From the NCBI GenBank assembly GCA_910589415.1, contig OU342632.1:12155507-12219506 (forward strand): DNA of 64,000 bases, written 5' to 3'. This document shows positions 32,430-42,700 of the stretch, one piece after another. The notes under the pieces were generated by a model. That model was not told the origin of the DNA. It saw only the letters and a list, made by a program, of their open reading frames with translations, and did no database searches. Positions within the stretch are counted from its first letter, which is position 1; the number at the start of each line of letters is the position of its first letter. A program made the translations under genes and the position numbers. Source of the stretch: Malachius bipustulatus. Its lineage: Eukaryota; Arthropoda; Insecta; Coleoptera; Melyridae.

Positions 32430-34255
32430 TAGTAACAACCCTACCAGCCTCCCTCTACAAAGCAGCCGCCTCAAGGGGGATCCCACCAGCCATAAGTGGC
32501 TGGATTCGCAATATGATTGAAAAATAACTATAACGACCTTAATGGAGGAGGGATATCAACTTTAGGCCCGCGAACTTGCTTTTGTTTCGGTCTCTTCTCG
32601 TCGATAACCTTCTGGCAGTTCTCTCAGTATTAAATGTCGACCTCCAGGCATATTCCGATGACTTGGAAATACTCGAGGTGACTTATTAGTGGTGAGAGAG
32701 GGAACACATGTCAAGGAACCGTTACAAAACTGTCATAGTATCATTTTCAAGATAGAGAAGGTTGGACGGTTTAACGCCACCAACTCTTCTGGGAGAAACC
32801 AGTCCATTTGCGGAGGCTAAGAACCTAGGAGTCATTCTGGATTTACATAGGATTCCCATTTGAAAAAAGCTCTAAACAGAGTCGAATTCTCCTTGTGGAC
32901 GTGTAAAAGGATCTGTGGCTAAGCATACGGAATGTGACCCACACAAATATACTGGCTTTACGTAACGGTCGTGAGACCTATATGCGTATGGCAGTACCAC
33001 TTTCTGGTCAAAAGGTCAGCAGGTCATGGCCCAAAGCAAAGCTCTCACGTCTACAGACACAAGCTTGTCTGGCGATCTGTGGTGCTATTAACACCAACAT
33101 CACACCGTCGGCGGCTATGGAAATCCAACTGGACTTACCATCTCTCCATATTTATTTAGAGACAGTTAGGCGAGATGGACTAAAAAATATAGTATTGTAA
33201 TGTATTAATTGGGGATCTATCTATACACTACGACCCAGAAGATCTTTCGTGTCTCCCCTTCTAGTGTCTAGTCAATTATAACGGCCCATCCAGTTTCAGT
33301 TCTCGGAGGAGATTTAGGAGTTTCGATGGTTCTGAAGATGATGTAAGTCTTTTTTCCGCTGGTAAAGGACAGCGAGTCTTCTTTGTTGTACTGCATGGCA
33401 CTCGACTATCATATGTATTGCGGTTTCCTCCCCTTCCATGCAGAATCTACAGGTTTGGTCGTTTTGTAAGGTGTAGCAAGTAATCTTGCTAAAGTGTGCT
33501 CCAAGTCTACAATGCCCCGTGAGAAGAACCGTTAGCATCTCAAACTATTTTTGTTCAGTTTGATGCAGATTTCGAATCTTTGTTGGTGGTATTTCCCAAG
33601 CATTAATTGGGCCTGTCTTAATCCAGGAGGGCGTTGTAAGTAGCAGCGAAGTGACTATGGGGAGAACTAACTTGCCAACATGTCTTGAAGAAGTACCGAA
33701 TCCGAATTTATCAAACCAGAACCAGCAGTTGCCATATCACCGAGTAGTGCCAAAACAATAATACATATCTGAGCTGAGAGGGAAGTCTTCCAGCACTGTC
33801 AAAACCTACAAAGATTTCAAGATTGGACAACTCGAATGCCTTTATAAAGGGTACGTCGGAAAAAAGAGGATCAAAGAACTATTGTAGCTTAACAGGAAAG
33901 AACTGAAAGCCTTACTAGGCCTATATGTATACTAGGCACTGCAAACTAAACCATCATCTGCACAGGATGGATTTAGCGATCGGCGCTGAAAGTGGCATGT
34001 GCTTGGAGTTAACGAAACAGCAAAACACATTATATGACAATATGTCCCTCTCTGGGAAGAACCAGAGTACAAACGTTTGGGAGAAACTACCTCATACTAC
34101 TGGAGGACATGGATACATTCCCAATAGTCAAGATAGTCCGCTTCCTCAAGGTGGCTGACCTGATGGGGTTAATGTAGCAAGATCAGATGTGAGCCACAAA
34201 AGACCCTTGATCGCAGTGGAGGTGTCACAATGACCTACTCTCGACAAATCTAATC
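32430..34255 (+). mobile_element. Decayed RNase H-type LINE, RT to C-terminus
   Basis: Plus-strand relics in order: an AASRGIPPAISGWIRNMIEK stretch (family ...GIPxxIxxWI) near 32470. The RT core near 32580-32680 has LLVDNLLAVL and QAYSDDLEIL, where the catalytic YADD has become YSDD. KNLGVIL is near 32825. The thumb stretch VVRPICVWQY to about 33160 includes a LDLPSLHI box. The tail is at about 33920-34060 (KLNHHLHRMDLA). Frames are broken many times. An opposite-strand piece interrupts it at about 33314-33538. Confidence 0.7.
33314..33538 (-). pseudogene. Inverted C-terminal piece of an RNase H-type LINE
   Basis: A 74-codon minus-strand frame reads LLTGHCRLGAHF, TCRFCMEGEETAIHMIVEC and then a RRLAVLYQ stretch. 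This is the zinc-motif tail of R1/LOA/I-type pol, with both CxxC cysteines, the histidine and the last cysteine kept. It lies inside a plus-strand relative, so it reached this place by separate insertion or by inversion. Confidence 0.75.
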
Positions 34256-35324
34256 TAAATAAGACAGTGATCACGTAATTGCTGCTGTACCGTCTCTCCA
34301 TGTGCTGTTAATGTGTGTAATAATCGGAGAAACTAAATACCTTCCCATTTTATATTTGAAATTAGACACCTGCCTATTAAAATCTTCAGGGGGTAAATGT
34401 CAAATATATTTTGACCCCCAACCACGGGCGTCCAAAAATTGAAATAAAATATTTTCACCAGTTAATCGGATTCTTGGACTTTAAAATTATTATTATGTAG
34501 AGACAAAAATATATCTGTAGGCTGTAGGTATAACTTATAGAACTAAAAGGACGTTTTTGTAACGTGAACACTTTAAATGAACCACGAATTCTTATTACTC
34601 CTCAAAAAAAGGTTTCATATATAAAACCCTATATTCATATTAGGGAGAAAAATCTCAGTTATATGAGTACTTGTAACTCTCCTCCATTAATATAAATCAG
34701 CCATATATCTCATCCATCATCGCCAATTCCTATAAGAGTATCGTATAACATGGATGGTGTCATTTCATAGGGCATAAAAACATAATGAGGCAAGAAAGTT
34801 TCATATTGTGTTTTACGAGTGCAGCAGTACGAGTTGGGATATTTGGGGGGCAAAATATATTTCCCTAATATCCAGGTCGAAGGAAATAAAAACGCTCAGC
34901 TATGAAGTATCATGTATCATCGTATTAGAGCAGTGGGAGCATCGCCAATATGACATTGACATAAAGAATATGTCCATATAAATTTAACGACAACAATATC
35001 GAGCGGAGAAATGTAATCCTATGTTTCCCTTTTATACTGGCCACTCCCAGCGACTTCGGTTTCAGTTTTGTTGGTCCAACTGATGAGACACCCAAGCAGA
35101 TACCTACCTATATATTGCAATGAATATTTCTAATTCTTGAATTTTGTATGCGTTCATGTTAAAAATATTTAAAATAAAATTCTTTATTGACAGATGATTC
35201 CTTATCATATAATGACCTTTGTCTTTTGCATCATCCTTTTTCAGTTTTGAGTGTATGAGATATTTTATTCATACAAGGTAACGAAATTATTGAAAAACAA
35301 TTACCGCAGGAATGTTCGAATATT
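34256..35324. other. No gene seen; AT-rich spacer
   Basis: No frame or repeat ends recognised. Confidence 0.6.
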
Positions 35325-36905
35325 ATTTATTTTATTTTTTTATTTATTTAACCAAACCACAACAGATTACAATAAATCCAATTATTGGGCTGTTGAAACA
35401 ATTATACTCAAATTTACATAAACAATAATACTCAATACACCGGAAATAAAGAAAAACTACAGTCATGAATTAGGACGGTCAGGGCCTCCAAGTAGGTGTC
35501 GCCGTAGCTGGCGTTCATTGCACAGGAACAGATCGAGACTATCGCCAACCATGTTGCCAGAGTCACATACTCGATGCAATGGAGAAAACTTAAGGGTGTT
35601 GGTCCTTGCTGTACCAACTCGCAAAAGCTGTTGTCGTCTGAGCGAGACCTGTGGAACATTGAAGGAGATCTGGGAAAGGATATCAGGAGAGTCGATATGC
35701 CCGCCGAGCAGACCCCAAATTAAACGCACGGATGCATACACGCGCCTAGCCTCCAGGCTACTAAAGCGAAATTTGTCAAGCAAATCAGAATGTGGGAAGC
35801 CGATAGGTGGGTAGAGACCTGTATACCTGAAATGCAAAAATTTTAAAAATCGACGTTGAACTCGTTCGAGATCATTTATATGACATCTGTAGCCCGGAGA
35901 CCAGACAACGGAACCGTATTCGAGTTTGGGCTGTACTAAAGAATGAAAAAGAGTCCGGAGGGTAGTAATATTCTTAAAATCTAAGGCATTGCGAAGAATA
36001 AAACCTAACGCTTTAAAGGCAGAGGAGGATGTATATTCAATATGCCTGTTGAAGGAGAGTCTGGAGTCAAAGACTAAACCAAGGTCCTTGAATTCAGTGA
36101 TCCTATCAATAGAGTTTTCACCAATAGAGTAGGAGGATTTTAAAATATTATGTTTAAGGCTGTAGGACATGGCGTAGCATTTAGAGCTGTTCAGTGGAAG
36201 TCGATTGTTACTACACCAATCGTTGAGACGGTCAAGAGAACGTTGGAGGACCTGGCAGTCGTCAAGCGATCCCACCCGACAGTAGATCTTCAGGTCGTCG
36301 GCATAAAGAAGATGGTCGACCTCCAGACCATCGACGATATCGTTTATAAACAAGTTGAAGAACAATGGACCCAGTTTGGAGCCCTGAAGAACACCAGAGT
36401 TGACAGGGTATTCGAGGGAGCTTGAGCCACAGTAGGAGATGTACTGTGAGCGATCAGAAAAATAGTGAGCAAAGAAGTTAATAAGAGCGTCAGAAAAGCC
36501 AAAGCTGGAGAGCTTACGAAGTAGCAAGTTATGATCTACCCTGTCGAAGGCTCTGGAGTAATCCATATATATTACGTCTACCTGGGATCGACAGTCAATA
36601 ATTTCAGAAGTAAATTGTGTAGAAGAAAACAAATTAGTAACAGTTGAACGACCTTTCATGAAACCATGTTGAGTGTCGGAAATGTGAAGCTTGACGTGTG
36701 GATACAGAACTCTATAGAGAGCCTCCTCAAAGGCTTTCCCAAAATTTGGTAGGATACATATCTGCCTATAATTGATGATTTCACTCCTGTTGGCCCTTTT
36801 GAAGACAGGGACCACCCTCGACAGTTTCCATCGAGCAGGGAACCTTCCGGAGGACAATGAAAGGTTAAATATTTTGGTGATGTGGATTATAAAATAAAGA
36901 TGAAT
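35325..36905 (-). mobile_element. 5'-truncated Jockey/CR1-type LINE, well preserved
   Basis: The minus-strand element runs from about 36905 to an A-rich 3' tail. In plus sense the left edge at about 35325-35352 is TTATTTATT-rich, the complement of an AAATA-type tail. It starts abruptly inside the RT. The 3' UTR is about 110 bases. Near-intact coding indicates a younger copy than other LINEs here. Confidence 0.85.
35463..36905 (-). CDS. LINE reverse transcriptase and C-terminus, about 480 codons
   Basis: One uninterrupted frame. It opens with LSLSSGRFPARWKLSRVVPV and YRQICILPNFGKAFEEALY (RT 1-2). It continues with HGFMKGRSTVTNL, DVIYMDYSRAFDRVDHNLLL, SGVLQGSKLGPLFFNLFIND and the catalytic YADDLKIY. 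The thumb (FKDLGLVFDSRLSFNRH; LVQPKLEYGSVVWSP) and a C-terminal ~150-residue tail (LERVQRRFLKFL...) follow. No endonuclease: the 5' part was never copied or was lost, as full LINE ORF2 proteins are about twice as long. The first ~20 codons upstream (to 36926) are flanking DNA read in frame. The family's PQG box reads LQG here. Not able to move on its own. Confidence 0.9.
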   Translation of the reverse strand: MHLYFIIHITKIFNLSLSSGRFPARWKLSRVVPVFKRANRSEIINYRQICILPNFGKAFEEALYRVLYPHVKLHISDTQHGFMKGRSTVTNLFSSTQFTSEIIDCRSQVDVIYMDYSRAFDRVDHNLLLRKLSSFGFSDALINFFAHYFSDRSQYISYCGSSSLEYPVNSGVLQGSKLGPLFFNLFINDIVDGLEVDHLLYADDLKIYCRVGSLDDCQVLQRSLDRLNDWCSNNRLPLNSSKCYAMSYSLKHNILKSSYSIGENSIDRITEFKDLGLVFDSRLSFNRHIEYTSSSAFKALGFILRNALDFKNITTLRTLFHSLVQPKLEYGSVVWSPGYRCHINDLERVQRRFLKFLHFRYTGLYPPIGFPHSDLLDKFRFSSLEARRVYASVRLIWGLLGGHIDSPDILSQISFNVPQVSLRRQQLLRVGTARTNTLKFSPLHRVCDSGNMVGDSLDLFLCNERQLRRHLLGGPDRPNS

Positions 36906-36925
36906 GTGTATAATATAATATAACA

Positions 36926-37536
36926 TGTCCTAAAATGACATTATCTAAACAAAAATCATTCTAGTTTAATTCTTTGTTTAATGAATACGGTTTTCATGAT
37001 TTAGTGCTTTACTACAAAGGGTTGTAGAACTAATACCTACTGCATATAAATACATGAACAATGTATAAACAATAGTAATTATTTGATTTTAAATAAACGG
37101 TTTGGTGTGTCATTTTATCCTAATTAATATGGATAAAATATAAATACCCTGGCAAAGACTGGCAAAGTTCTCATACAAATGTGAATAATACTTGTGATTT
37201 TTTTTATTAATTGAAATCAAAAATTATAACTCTCCACTATGAAGCATAAATATGTATACTAATTTAGTGGTACTTAGGCTTCAAAGGTCATGTAAAAGAT
37301 TCACTAACCAAATATGAATATTTTCTTAGCAGGAAAAAAATTTAGGCGGTCATTTATCAATTATTAACAATAATTGTTCGCTACAAATACAAATCGGGGG
37401 TAAAATTACAGCCATTTGGGAATAAACGTGATATGCAACTAAACAAGCGTGGCAGAAGACTCATTTGCCGATAACTTGCGGAGAACTAATAATATACAAC
37501 GTATGTTATTTTCCCGGAGTATGTCATTTTAGGACA
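36926..37536. mobile_element. Candidate TIR element with 16-bp perfect ends
   Basis: TGTCCTAAAATGACAT (36926-36941) and its exact complement (37521-37536) face each other across 579 bases. Each arm is itself partly palindromic (ATGTC...GACAT). The AT-rich interior encodes nothing recognisable, and no target-site duplication is seen. The left end lies about 20 bases from the 5' truncation point of the LINE at 36905. Confidence 0.45.
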
Positions 37537-38180
37537 GGCTCCCTTTTATGTTTGTGCGTATAAAAGAAATCAGAAAAAAACCGGATTAAAAAAAATCTAA
37601 AATCATACTACTTACTTAATTTACGGTTACAATTAGTGCGTATTCAGCAGAATGATAAGACAAAGTCGTCTATGTATAAAGAATCGGTATTCGCAATAAT
37701 AATAATAAATGCAATAATAAGTAAAATTTTCGCAATAATTGTTCTAGTTGGATGCCAGTAGGAACATAATTTTTTATTTAATAGGGAGACATAATTCAGG
37801 GGTCGCACCCTATAGGTTAGGGCAAGACAAGTGAATTAGTACCTATACTGGCTGCTGTCTGTTCAATTTGTCTCCACATACCACACCCATTGCTATGAGT
37901 GTGTATGCGACCTCTTACATAATATCTACCCTAATAAGGGTATGTGATTTTTCAGTTTATGGGTCATCTACTTTCACGTTTTATCAGACAAGAATAAATA
38001 TTCTAGTTTACTATTTCTTTATAGAATAATTGTGGTTGAAAGTCCAAAAAATGAAACATTGACACGGCAGAGGGGGGGGGGGGAAGAGGTACAATTATTT
38101 ATTATACAAAGTATACAAAATTATTTTATAGGATGCTGCTTACGAATGATCGTTATATTCATTGCAAGCCCCTATATGTA
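37537..38180. other. No gene seen; includes an oligo-G tract
   Basis: AT-rich, with GAGG...G (12 G) AAGAGG at about 38070-38088, resembling the polypurine tract of the gypsy element to its right. The TGTA target duplication is at 38177-38180. Confidence 0.6.
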
Positions 38181-38553
38181 TGTAAATAACACGGGTCCCG
38201 CGTTATCATAATTTTAGTAAAATTAATAATATTTAAATCTTCCGCGCACGACGACCGACTCGATGCGATGGCAGACAGATACAGATAACCGTTCAGACGG
38301 ACAAGTCGAGAAATTATTATTGTTAATTTTTGTTAATAATTTTTATTGACGAATTGTGTATTATTAGAAATAACTATTAATTTAAGGGAAGAATTGTGAA
38401 ATAAAGGCTTTAAATGTTGTTTCTTTAATTTACAGGTAACATTGTAACTACTTTATATTATTTATAACGAAAAATATTAATAAAAACTTTAATTTACAGA
38501 GAAACGCAATTGAGCCGTTATTCAAACAAACCCTACCTACATAAACTATTATA
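38181..38553 (+). repeat. Gypsy 5' LTR
   Basis: 373 bp. Contains an AT-rich TATA-like stretch at 38375-38384, AATAAA at 38400-38405, and the segment AAATGTTGTTT (38412-38422) complementary to the bases just after the LTR. The acceptor-like CTTTAATTTACAG occurs twice downstream of this. Confidence 0.95.
38412..38422 (+). promoter_or_regulatory. Predicted RNA start and self-primer segment
   Basis: AAATGTTGTTT is the exact reverse complement of 38554-38564. By analogy with fission-yeast Tf1, where the first 11 bases of the RNA pair with the PBS, this is where the transcript would begin. A TATA-like stretch about 30 bases upstream fits. Predicted only. Confidence 0.5.
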
Positions 38554-38564
38554 AAACAACATTT
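38554..38564 (+). other. Non-tRNA primer-binding site (self-priming type)
   Basis: AAACAACATTT starts at the first base after the 5' LTR and pairs over all 11 bases with 38412-38422; the pairing stops at both edges. There is no TGG-starting tRNA PBS between the LTR and the gag ATG at 38581. Confidence 0.6.
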
Positions 38565-38580
38565 TCGCAAACATTTCATT

Positions 38581-39741
38581 ATGGAAAAACTGAGGTTTGA
38601 ATTCATTATAAAAGCTTCGCCTAGTGATCCGAAAACAAGCATATTCGCAATAACCTCAATTGAAACAACGGAACGTGAAATATTTTGTATTCCAGAAGAA
38701 TTCCAGCCCATGGGACTCCACGGAAAATTAAAAGAAACAGAAGCTTTCAAAAAAATTAAAAATACACTTAAAAAAAGAGGTGAAAGAAGAAAAGTTTGGA
38801 TCACTCTAGATGAAGAATTATTAAAGCAATACAGAGATGAAGATGGAAATATAAAATTTGAAGATTTTCTTTTAGAAGGACATATAATACCAGAAGAAAC
38901 AAAACCTGGACCAGCTACGTTACCAGGCACTGGAATTTCGGCAGAAGCACTCCAACAAATTCTAGAAAAATTCACTGAGTTACAAAGACCTACAGGCATC
39001 AATCTGAAAAACATTTCAGAAAAATTTACAATAAGAAAATTTTCAGGAAGAAATGAAAACGTACTACAGTGGATAGAAATTTTTGAAAATGAATGCACAC
39101 GACTAGCTGTAGATCAAGATACAAATAAAATTGAAATATTAAGACTATTTTTAGACGGATCCTGCACTGATTGGTACAGTTCAATGCTTATAAAACATAC
39201 GTTAAACTCCGAGTGGCGAGTATGGAAAAAAAACTTCTGCGACACATACGTAAACAAAGGATGGACTCCAGTGAGGCATGCAATCGACTACAGGTATTTA
39301 AATGGTTCTTTACTAGACTACGCAGTAAAAAAAGAAAGGCTTTTACTAGAAATGAATAAGTCACTAGACACATCCACTATAATTGATTTAATTGCTGTCG
39401 GATTACCAAACTATATAGCAGACAGAATTGATAGAGATAAACAACAAAATACGGAGGACCTTTTTAATGAATTGAGAGGCCTAGAACACTTAATTAGAAT
39501 AAAACCTTTTAGTAAGAAGAATATCAGTAAAACGAATTTTGATAATAAAAGGGAAATTAATGAAGAAAAGAAACCGTGTAATATATGTGAAAAAAGAGGA
39601 AAAGGCGCGCGGTATCATCCTGAATCGACTTGCTGGTTTAAAGGTACAAACAATGAGAAGAAAAACAAACTTCAACTACAAGCTGCCAACCACTCAGAAT
39701 TAGAAGTCGAATTGAATGATGAAGATCCAAAAAACTGGTAG
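38581..39741 (+). CDS. Gypsy gag, 386 codons
   Basis: Starts with ATG only 27 bases after the LTR and ends TAG at 39739-39741. Residues about 145-300 form the retrotransposon gag (capsid-like) domain, with the FSGRNENVLQWIEIFENEC opening, a W at the core (CTDWYSS) and a helical region. A single zinc knuckle follows at C333: CNICEKRG...H...C, spacing C-x2-C-x9-H-x4-C rather than the usual C-x2-C-x4-H-x4-C. The N-terminal ~140 residues are lysine/glutamate-rich and not recognised. The last codons contain the slippery site used to reach pol. It packages element RNA and builds the particle, from family knowledge. Confidence 0.92.
   Translation: MEKLRFEFIIKASPSDPKTSIFAITSIETTEREIFCIPEEFQPMGLHGKLKETEAFKKIKNTLKKRGERRKVWITLDEELLKQYRDEDGNIKFEDFLLEGHIIPEETKPGPATLPGTGISAEALQQILEKFTELQRPTGINLKNISEKFTIRKFSGRNENVLQWIEIFENECTRLAVDQDTNKIEILRLFLDGSCTDWYSSMLIKHTLNSEWRVWKKNFCDTYVNKGWTPVRHAIDYRYLNGSLLDYAVKKERLLLEMNKSLDTSTIIDLIAVGLPNYIADRIDRDKQQNTEDLFNELRGLEHLIRIKPFSKKNISKTNFDNKREINEEKKPCNICEKRGKGARYHPESTCWFKGTNNEKKNKLQLQAANHSELEVELNDEDPKNW
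39729..39735 (+). promoter_or_regulatory. -1 ribosomal frameshift slippery site
   Basis: A-AAA-AAC in the gag frame, three bases before the gag TAG. The pol frame is one base back and is open from 39723, so slippage here would give a gag-pol fusion. A possible weak hairpin (TGGT...ACCA) follows; no strong pseudoknot was identified by eye. Confidence 0.8.
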
Positions 39742-42700
39742 TGCCACCATTAATTAAAATCAAGTTACTAATAAACAGCACAACAGAAGTTACAGGTATT
39801 TATGATTCCGGGGCAAATATATCATTAATAAATTCAAAATTGTTGAAAATAAAAGACACAGATATCAGTAATCGAAAGTTAGTAAACTTGAGGACAATTA
39901 ATGGCGAGAGAAAAACAGAAGGTTTGGTAAAATTAAAAATAAAAATTTATAATATTGAAAAATACATGAATGTCTTCATTGTAGATGATAAAAATTTTAA
40001 TTATGATTTTCTGATTGGGTTGGATTGTATTAGAGAATTTAAATTAAATCAAGATGATAACTTAATAATCTCACAGAATAAAGTTTCTATAAATGATAAA
40101 GATGTAAACATTCCTGAATATTCAGGTGAGAAACAAAAAATGAAAGATATCGTCTTGATCGAAGGGGTTACACAGATAAATTTTAATGAACATGTAAATA
40201 CAAATAATTTTGAGGTTTTAATAAATCATCTAAATATTAGTCAACAAATAGAAATAGAGAAATTAATAGATAAATATAAATCGGTCTTTGCTAAAGACAG
40301 ATACGATATTGGGTCTGTAAGAGATTACGAAGCACATATTGATCTAGTGGTAGAGAAATATTGCTGTAAACGTCCGTACAGATGTACAATTGAAGATAAG
40401 AAAGAAATAGAAGAACAGGTAGCAAAATTATTAGAACATAACTTAATTGAAGAGTCGTATAGTCCATTTGCCGCCCCAGTGACTTTAGCATATAAAAAAG
40501 AAGAGAAAAAGAAATCTAGATTATGCATAGATTTCCGAGATTTAAATAAGATTGTAGTTCCACAATCACAACCTTTTCCTCTGATCGAGGATCTAATGAT
40601 AAAAACAGGTAACTGTACATTTTTTTCAACTTTGGACATAAATTCAGCGTTCTGGTCAATCCCTTTAAGAATACAGGACAAACAAAAAACAGCATTTGTT
40701 ACCCAGGAAGGGCATTATCAATGGACATGCCTGCCCTTTGGTTTGAAAACCTCCCCAGCTATTTTTCAAAGAATTTTAAGCAATATAATAAGAAAATATA
40801 AACTCTCGCGTTTTGCAGTAAACTATATAGACGATATTCTCGTTTTTTCTAAAACTTTTGAAGAACACCTGAGTCACTTATCACAACTATTGGAAGCAAT
40901 TCTAACTGAAGGTTTTAGATTAAAATTTTCAAAATGCATTTTTGCATCGAGCTCAGTGAAATATTTAGGTCACATAATTGAAAAAAACTCCATCAAACCA
41001 TTAAAAGATAACTTAGTTTCCATACAAAATTTTCCGGTTCCAGAAAAACAAAAAAACGTTCGCCAGTTCTTAGGGAAAATAAATTATTACAATAAATATA
41101 TTCCCAACATTGCAATAATTCTAGATCCTCTACATAATTTATTAAGAAAAAATACAAAATTTATCTGGTCAGAAGAATATGAAAAGTCATTTAATAAAAT
41201 AAAATCATTACTTTGCTCACAGCCAATTTTAAGGATTTTTGACCCGGACTTACCAATTAATATATACACAGATGCAAGTATGCAAGGAATCGGAGCAGTA
41301 TTCAAGCAGAAAGAACATAACGGAGATGAAAAACCGGTAGCATATTTTTCAAAAAAATTGAACGAAACTCAAAAAAGAAAAAAACCAATATATTTAGAAT
41401 GCTTAGCAATAAAGGAAGCTGTAAAATTCTGGCAACACTGGCTCATTGGGAAAAAAGTAACAATATATACGGATCACAAACCTTTAGAAAATCTAAGAAT
41501 AAAATCCAGAACAGATGAGGAACTGGGGGACTTGACATTTTACTTATCACAGTATGATATTGAAATAATATACAACCCAGGAAAAAGTAACCAGGAAGCA
41601 GACTGTCTGAGCAGGAATCCCGTTCTAGAACCAACCGAAAATACAAAAGAAACTTTGAAAATTGTAAATTTAATAAGTTTGGAAGATATCAAAAACGACC
41701 AAAACAGGAACAAAGCACTGCAAAATAAAAGAGATAAATTAAAACTGAAGAACGATATTTATTACAGAAAAGGCAAAAGAAGAGAAAAAATTATTCTCTC
41801 AGAAGATTTTAGTAAAAAGTTGATAAGAACTATACACAATACATATTGTCACATAGGAAAAACCCAGATGCAAAACAAAATCACACCATTTTATACAGCA
41901 AAAAATATGACGACTAACATAAAAACCATTTGTGACCAGTGTGAAATATGTATAAAGAACAAATCAAGGAAAAAATCTAAAATTGGTTTATTATCACACT
42001 TAGGGCCAGCAACCTACCCGTTTGAAATAGTATCCATAGACACAATCGGAGGCTTCGGCGGCTCTCGGTCTACAAAAAAGTACTTACATCTACTCGTAGA
42101 TCACTTCACAAGATATGCTTATATTACAACTTCAAAAACTCAAACCTCTGATGATTTCATAAAATTGACGAATATGGTAGCTCAAAATAATAACATAGGA
42201 ATAGTCTTAGCTGACCAATACCCGGGGATCAACTCAAAAGAATTTAAAGGATTCCTAAATGAAAAGAATATAAAATTAATCTTCACTGCGGTTGACTCAC
42301 CTTTTTCAAACGGCCTCAACGAAAGACTAAATCAAACTTTAGTCAACAAAATAAGATGCAAAATAAATGAAGAAAAGAAACGAACAGCTTGGACAACGAT
42401 AGCACAAAACTGTACAGAGATGTATAACAAAACAGAGCATACAGTTACAAAGTTCTCTCCTGAATATTTATTGCAGGGCGAAAATATCGACATTCTACCA
42501 CATGAATTGAGACAACACCACACGAAATCAGATTTAGAACGAGACAGAAAATTGGCATTAGAAAATACTATAAAATCACACGATTATAATAAGAAAAAAT
42601 TCGATAAGCATAGAAAGAAGTCAGAATTAAATGTGGGGGACCTAGTTTATGTGGAAAATGGAAACCGATTAAATAGGAAAAAATTGGATGAACTAAGAAT

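Noticed and set aside
36150..36425. 91-codon plus-strand ORF
   Set aside because: Antisense shadow of the LINE reverse transcriptase.
38448..39098. 216-codon minus-strand ORF opposite gag
   Set aside because: Antisense shadow of the intact gag ORF; composition reflects the A-rich sense strand.
39741..39743. GTG as start codon of pol
   Set aside because: A eukaryotic element with an A-AAA-AAC site and overlap from 39723 points to frameshifting rather than a GTG start.
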